NCBI GenBank assembly: GCA_947561715.1
Contig: OX387198.1
Location: 14,260,001-14,324,000 of the forward strand
Source: Ascidia mentula
Taxonomy: Eukaryota; Chordata; Ascidiacea; Phlebobranchia; Ascidiidae
Reading direction: 5' to 3'
Length of the DNA stretch: 64,000 bases
In this document: positions 59,401-64,000 of the stretch, in pieces
Layout of the letters: each line of letters starts with the position of its first letter
How positions within the stretch are numbered: the stretch's first letter is position 1
Position numbers and translations under genes: made by a program
Notes under the pieces: model-generated
Database searches by the model: none
The model's input: only the letters and a program-made list of their open reading frames with translations
Told to the model about the DNA's origin: nothing

Positions 59401-59745
59401 TTTTAGCAATAAACATTTGGTAGCCCTATCGTTACGTAGCTTTGGTATTTTACCTCACGTAAAGAGAAAATGGGTTGTATGGACGAGTTGAGGCGTTCTC
59501 AATTACCGGGATCCAATTACTAAAAAGCATTCCAGTAGTTATTTTTTAAAAATTCCTTGCTATGAACTTGCAATAATAACGGTTAGACTTACCCTTCCAT
59601 TTCTTCAGTTAAAAGCAAATGATTATTTTGAGAAACTGGCAGCTGATCAACGACTTTAATTTCATCACTTCCATCCAAGCAATTAATACTTCGCAAAAAT
59701 AATATTCGGCGTTGATGAGTCTTTTATCAATGTCGCATTAAAATT
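56471..59745 (-). pseudogene. Receptor D, truncated at both ends
   Basis: Matches to receptor exons: 2 (59593-59745), 3 (58621-58913), 4 (58391-58588), 5 (57938-58324), 6 (57712-57894), 7 (57500-57590), 8 (57172-57442), 9 (56904-57032), 10 (56684-56848) and the first part of 11 (56471-56612). Exon 2 has a stop (TAA for the CAA of other copies) and is 8 bp too long. Exon 3 lacks 52 bp and runs into TGA. Exon 8 is 5 bp short. The signal exon is absent: homology stops at about 59969, next to the foldback element. Exon 11 breaks off after LLMLGAAG in TM2, where the 154-bp satellite begins. The gene is dead, but it keeps the empty site of the Penelope-like insertion in B. Confidence 0.85.
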
Positions 59746-60114
59746 CTGAAAGGATTGTTTGTATGTAACCATGCAAAAATAATCGGGCACTTGCTGCCAA
59801 AAATCTTTTGACTTTTCCAATGTAAAGTACACATCAACAGGTAGGCCTACTAGCGTTTATGACAAAGAATAGACACTCTAGGTCCAATACCGAACCGCTG
59901 GACATATTGGTTACAAATCATCTACATATGTAGCTTCATCACTTAAAATAACATTGTTTCTATTTTTTTGAGAAGGGGCTGTAAAGATACGGCTAACATA
60001 GGTAAGCGTTCAGGATCAGTAAACTGGACAAAATCGGTAATCTAAACACGTGACTGCAGCGACAAACAGGGAGAGTACATATTTTCATCCAAGAAGGGTA
60101 ATTGAAATCATTTA

Positions 60115-61462
60115 CTTTATACCTTGTACTGCGTCCACGATAGGTAACTTTGTTATACGTTAGAGTAGTCACGCTATACCTTGTACTATGTCCATGATAG
60201 GTAAGTTTGTTAAACGTTAAGGTAGTCACGCTATACCTTGCACTATGTCCATGATAGGTAAGTTTGTTAAACGTTAAGGTAGTCACGCTATACCTTGCAC
60301 TATGTCCATGATGGTTAAGTTTGTTAACCGTTAGAGTAGTCACGCTATACTTGCACTATGTCCATGATAGGTAAGTTTGTTAAACGTTAAGGTAGTCACG
60401 CTATACCTTGCACTATGTCCATGATGGGTAAGTTTGTTAAACGTTAGAGTAGTCACGCTATACCTTGCACTATGTCCATGATGGGTAAGTTTGTTAAACG
60501 TTAGAGTAGTCACGCTATACCTTGCACTATGTCCATGAAAGGTAAGTTTGTTAAACGTTAAGGTAGTCACGCTATACCTTGCACTATGTCCATGATGGGT
60601 AAGTTTGTTAAACGTTAGAGTAGTCACGCTATACCTTGCACTATGTCCATGATGGGTAAGTTTGTTAAACGTTAAGGTAGTCACGCTATACCTTGCACTA
60701 TGTCCATGATAGGTAAGTTTGTTAAACGTTAAGGTAGTCACGCTATACCTTGCACTATGTCCATGATGGGTAAGTTTGTTAAACGTTAAGGTAGTCACGC
60801 TATACCTTGCACTATGTCCATGATGGGTAAGTTTGTTAAACGTTAAGGTAGTCACGCTATACCTTGCACTATGTCCATGATGGGTAAGTTTGTTAACCGT
60901 TAGAGTAGTCACGCTATACTTGCACTATGTCCATGATGGGTAAGTTTGTTAACCGTTAGAGTAGTCACGCTATACTTGCACTATGTCCATGATAGGTAAG
61001 TTTGTTAAACGTTAGAGTAGTCACGCTATACTTGCACTATGTCCATGATAGGTAAGTTTGTTAAACGTTAAGGTAGTCACGCTATACCTTGCACTATGTC
61101 CATGATGGGTAAGTTTGTTAAACGTTAGAGTAGTCACGCTATACCTTGCACTATATCCATGATGGGTAAGTTTGTTAAACGTTAGAGTAGTCACGCTATA
61201 CCTTGCACTATGTCCATGAAAGGTAAGTTTGTTAAACGTTAAGGTAGTCACGCTATACCTTGCTCTATGTCCATGATGGGTAAGTTTGTTAAACGTTAAG
61301 GTAGTCACGCTATACCTTGCACTATGTCCATGATGGGTAAGTTTGTTAACCGTTAGAGTAGTCACGCTATACTTGCACTATGTCCATGATGGGTAAGTTT
61401 GTTAACCGTTAGAATAGTCACGCTATACCTTGCACTATGTCCATGATAGGTAAGTTTGTTAA
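60115..61462 (-). repeat. 57-bp tandem array, left arm
   Basis: About 23 head-to-tail units, with variants tgatgggtaag, tgataggtaag and tgaaaggtaag, and gttagag against gttaagg alternating in blocks. A few units lack two bases (ctatacttgc for ctataccttgc), which marks recurring sub-blocks and suggests unequal exchange inside the arm. Confidence 0.85.
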
Positions 61463-61473
61463 ACGTTGAACAA

Positions 61474-62765
61474 TTAACAAACTTACCTATGATGGACATA
61501 GTGCAAGGTATAGCGTGACTAACCTAAAGTTGAACAAAGCTACTTATTGCGTCACAATCCAAGGTATAACATAGTGCAAGGTATAGCGTGACTACCCTAA
61601 CAATTAAGAAACTTACCTATGATGGACATAGTGCAAGGTATAGCGTGACTACCCTAACAATTAAGAAACTTACCTATCATGGACATAGTGCAAGGTATAT
61701 AGCGTGACTACTGCAACGTTTAACAAACTTACCTATCATGGACATAGTGCAAGGTATAGCATGACTACTCCAACGTTTAACAAACTTATCTATCATGGAC
61801 ATAGTGCAAGGTATAGCGTGACTACCCTAACAATTAAGAAACTTACTTATCATGGACATCGTGCAAGGTATAGCATGACTACCCTAACAATTAAGAAACT
61901 TACCTATCATGGACATAGTGCAAGGTATAGCGTGACTACTCTAACGTTTAACAAACTTACCTATCATGGACATAATGCAAGGTATATAGCGTGTCTACTC
62001 TAACGTTTAACAAACTTACCTATCATGGACATAGTGCAACGTATAGCGTGACTACCCTAACAATTAAGAAACTTACCTATCATGGACATAGTGCAAGGTA
62101 TAGCGTGACTACCCTAACAATTAAGAAACTTACCTATGATGGACATAGTGCATGGTATAGCGTGACTACTCTAACGTTTAACAAACTTACCTATCATGGA
62201 CATAGTGCAAGGTATAGCGTGACTACCCTAACAATTAAGAAACTTACCTATCATGGACATAGTGCAAGGTATATAGCGTGACTGCTCTAACGTTTAACAA
62301 ACTTACCTATCATGGACATAGTGCAAGGTATAGCGTGACTACTCTAACGTTGAACAAACTTACCTATCATGGACATAGTGCAAGGTACAGCGTGACTACT
62401 CTACCGTTTAACAAACTTACCTATCATGGACATAGTGCAAGGTACAGCGTGACTACTCTACCGTTTAACAAACTTACCTATCATGGACAGAGTGCAAGGT
62501 ATATAGCGTGTCTACTCTACCGTTTAACAAACTTACCTATCATGGACATAGTGCAAGGTATAGCGTGACTACCCTAACAATTAAGAAACTTACCTATCAT
62601 GGACATAGTGCAAGGTATAGCGTGACTACTCTAACGTTTAACAAACTTACCTATCATGGACATAGTGTAAGGTATAGCGTGACTACTCTTACGTTTAACA
62701 AACTTGCCTATCATGGACACAGTGCGAGGTATAGCGTGATTCCCGTAACAATTAATGAAGTTACC
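61474..62765 (+). repeat. 57-bp tandem array, right arm
   Basis: About 22 units in inverted orientation to the left arm. A variant with ctaacaattaagaaact for taacgtttaacaaact is common here and nearly missing in the left arm, so the two arms have evolved separately. Confidence 0.85.
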
Positions 62766-62931
62766 TATCGATGACGCTGTACAGGTTAAATGATTTCAAT
62801 TACTCCCCTTGGATGAAAATATGTACCCTCCCTGTTTTCCGCTGCAGTCACGTGTTTAGGTTACCGATTTTGTCCAGTTTACTGATCTTGGACGCTTACC
62901 TATGTTAGCCGAACGTTACAGCCCTATATGG

Positions 62932-63559
62932 CAGGGTTGCCAGATTGGCGCTTTCGGCGCCAAATTCCCTGAATTTGGCTTTTTTCCATTTTGTCTGGCG
63001 CCCAAAATTTGGTTTGGCTTATTTGGCCCTTTTCTGGCGTTTTTCCTGTTAGCTTTGCGTTCGGAAGTTGTCCGGGCTGGTTCGTGACGAAACAGGTTCG
63101 CAGTATGCTTCTTTTCGGTAAAAAACGTCACGCATCACAGCCCAAGCTAGTTCAGAAGCGTTGCAAACTGTATGCCTGGGTAGCATAAACCAAAGTCCAT
63201 AGAAAACATTTCTATGACTTTTTCGTAAACTTGACTACTTCTTTAGTGACGTCATAATTTGAGTTTTGAAAGACTGTTTGTTAAAAGTTTGCGTAGCACT
63301 GGCACTGCTATGCACATAGAAAGACGGATATAATCCAAGAGCATAAATAAACAAAGAAGAGATTATATGTTACTCTACCACATGAATGTAATTTGCCTGT
63401 AAATACAATTGAACATATGTTCGGGAAGCAGAAAATTAAACAATACAGTATTTAAACGATTGGCTCTTTTCTGTTTCACTCAAAACTAGTTTTGGCGCTT
63501 TTTGGCGTTTTTTGTCGTGTTGTTTGGCTCTAAACAAAAAAAATATTCTGGCAACCCTG
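62932..63559. mobile_element. hAT-type MITE (CAGGGTTGCCAGA ends)
   Basis: Terminal inverted repeat cagggttgccaga at the left and tctggcaaccctg at the right, with an 8-bp target duplication ctatatgg (62924-62931 and 63560-63567). The 628-bp body has no transposase; it contains repeated ttggcgc/ggcgtttt words near both ends. It landed at the very edge of the foldback element: the duplication uses the last base of that element. Confidence 0.9.
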
Positions 63560-63638
63560 CTATATGGATTGATGGGGAAATGAAACATTCACCGATTTAG
63601 CAGCCGAGGGTTGGGTGCGTTTGCCAAAGCCAAGCAGC

Positions 63639-64000
63639 ATGTCCGGAAATCGTATATCTCCTTCACAGGGAAGTGGAACGAAGCTGCTTGGTAAAAAAAA
63701 CTATTCAAACACCACCACAGGTTTTACATCTATTGGTGTCGTCAGGTCCAACAAGGGTAATATAATCCCCACAAAATTTTCATCTGTGCAATATTCTTTT
63801 TTACTATGACGTTTTGCAGACTTTGACCATGGAGAGCTTGAGATTATTGGAGCAAAAAATGATCTAAAAACCTCGCAGGTTTGTTCATATTTTGTCAAAA
63901 CTTTACATGACTTGTTTGAATGCATTCCTGACAAATCCTGTTGAGTTTTTGCTTTGCAGTGGTTTTTGTACAAAACTGAATACAATTTATTTTCACTTTC
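63639..64000 (+). CDS. 5' part of an unidentified multi-exon gene
   Basis: Three exons fit in phase: 63639-63756 (from ATG, MSGNRISPSQGSGTKLLGKK, ending phase 1 at AAGG|gtaata), 63820-63878 (DFDHGELEIIGAKNDLKTSQ, after gttttgcag, ending phase 0) and 63960 to the window edge (WFLYKTEYNLFSL). The joined protein start is basic and Ser/Thr-rich and then acidic, with no signal peptide, so it is probably intracellular. I do not recognise the family. A frame upstream of the ATG is open back to 63615, so an earlier start is possible. Confidence 0.6.

Larger units (their letters stand above)
59976..62924. mobile_element. Foldback element with 57-bp tandem-repeat arms
   Basis: Two inverted arms of about 1.45 kb meet at a short loop (61463-61473). 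The outer ends share gggctgtaa and about 150 bp of unique inverted sequence (cggctaacataggtaagcg, then cagtaaactgg). Inside each arm is an array of about 23 units of 57 bp (minus-strand phrase acgtttaacaaacttaccta, then catggacatagtgcaagg). This is the structure of foldback-type DNA transposons. No transposase frame lies between the arms, and no target duplication is evident, since the left flank lost receptor exon 1 and the right flank bears a MITE. The long frames (up to 190 codons) exist only because 57 is divisible by three. Confidence 0.8.

Noticed and set aside
60340..60912. Long open frames (up to 190 codons) in the 57-bp arrays, also 61021-61365 and 61704-62774
   Set aside because: They exist because the repeat length is divisible by three. 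Both arms mirror each other, there is no signal or domain, and the peptide is a pure 19-residue repeat.
60115..62765. CRISPR-like array
   Set aside because: The units are contiguous with no unique spacers, form an inverted pair, and the DNA is clearly animal.
62902..63188. Frames on both strands near 63000
   Set aside because: They lie inside the hAT MITE and consist of its ggcgc/tttgg-rich end sequence.

Overview
The window is AT-rich metazoan DNA. Genes are split into many short exons by small GT-AG introns, mostly 45-350 bp, and the families are animal-specific: LDL-receptor class A (LDLa) repeats, a rhodopsin-like 7TM receptor, Ly6/uPAR three-finger domains and a secreted phospholipase A2. 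Compact introns, a local expansion of LDLa-GPCR genes and abundant Ty3/gypsy, Penelope-like and hAT debris suggest an invertebrate deuterostome, probably a tunicate. That is an inference from gene content, not proof.

The backbone is a minus-strand cluster of paralogous receptor genes joining an LDLa-rich ectodomain directly to a relaxin-receptor-like 7TM domain, with no leucine-rich repeats. Copy A (7402-12435, 15 exons, 1040 codons) reads intact. Locus B (17206-25524) is two tandem copies fused by unequal exchange and then broken. Copy C (26938-31822) is intact until TM6, where its last exon joins foreign sequence. Copy D (56471-59745) lost its signal exon and most of its 7TM domain. Relics of exons 3-5 (E1 about 560-1140, E2 about 47490-48075) lie at the start of both arms of a segmental duplication. 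A further fragment of exon 5 has become a 154-bp satellite (about 55100-56470).

The segmental duplication (193-7334 and 47141-52640) also carries two secreted phospholipase A2 genes. The first has a nonsense mutation and the second is intact. Between the receptor clusters lies a plus-strand gene for a GPI-anchored protein with three Ly6/uPAR domains (35450-38370, 10 exons, all introns phase 1). About 400 bp past its stop a recent Ty3/gypsy element with an env-like third frame has landed (38771-45989). Its LTRs differ at 2 of 356 positions, yet its reverse transcriptase has a changed catalytic motif and its frames are shifted.

Mobile and repeated DNA: a head-to-head pair of 5'-truncated Penelope-like elements in an intron of B; two hAT-type MITEs with 8-bp target duplications; a 2.95-kb foldback element whose arms are 57-bp tandem arrays; a dimeric 333-bp repeat; degraded gypsy relics; and tRNA-SINE-like pieces. 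The right edge (63639 onward) enters the 5' end of an unidentified plus-strand gene. No rRNA, tRNA or CRISPR locus was found. All gene models come from splice signals, phase bookkeeping and comparison between paralogs.
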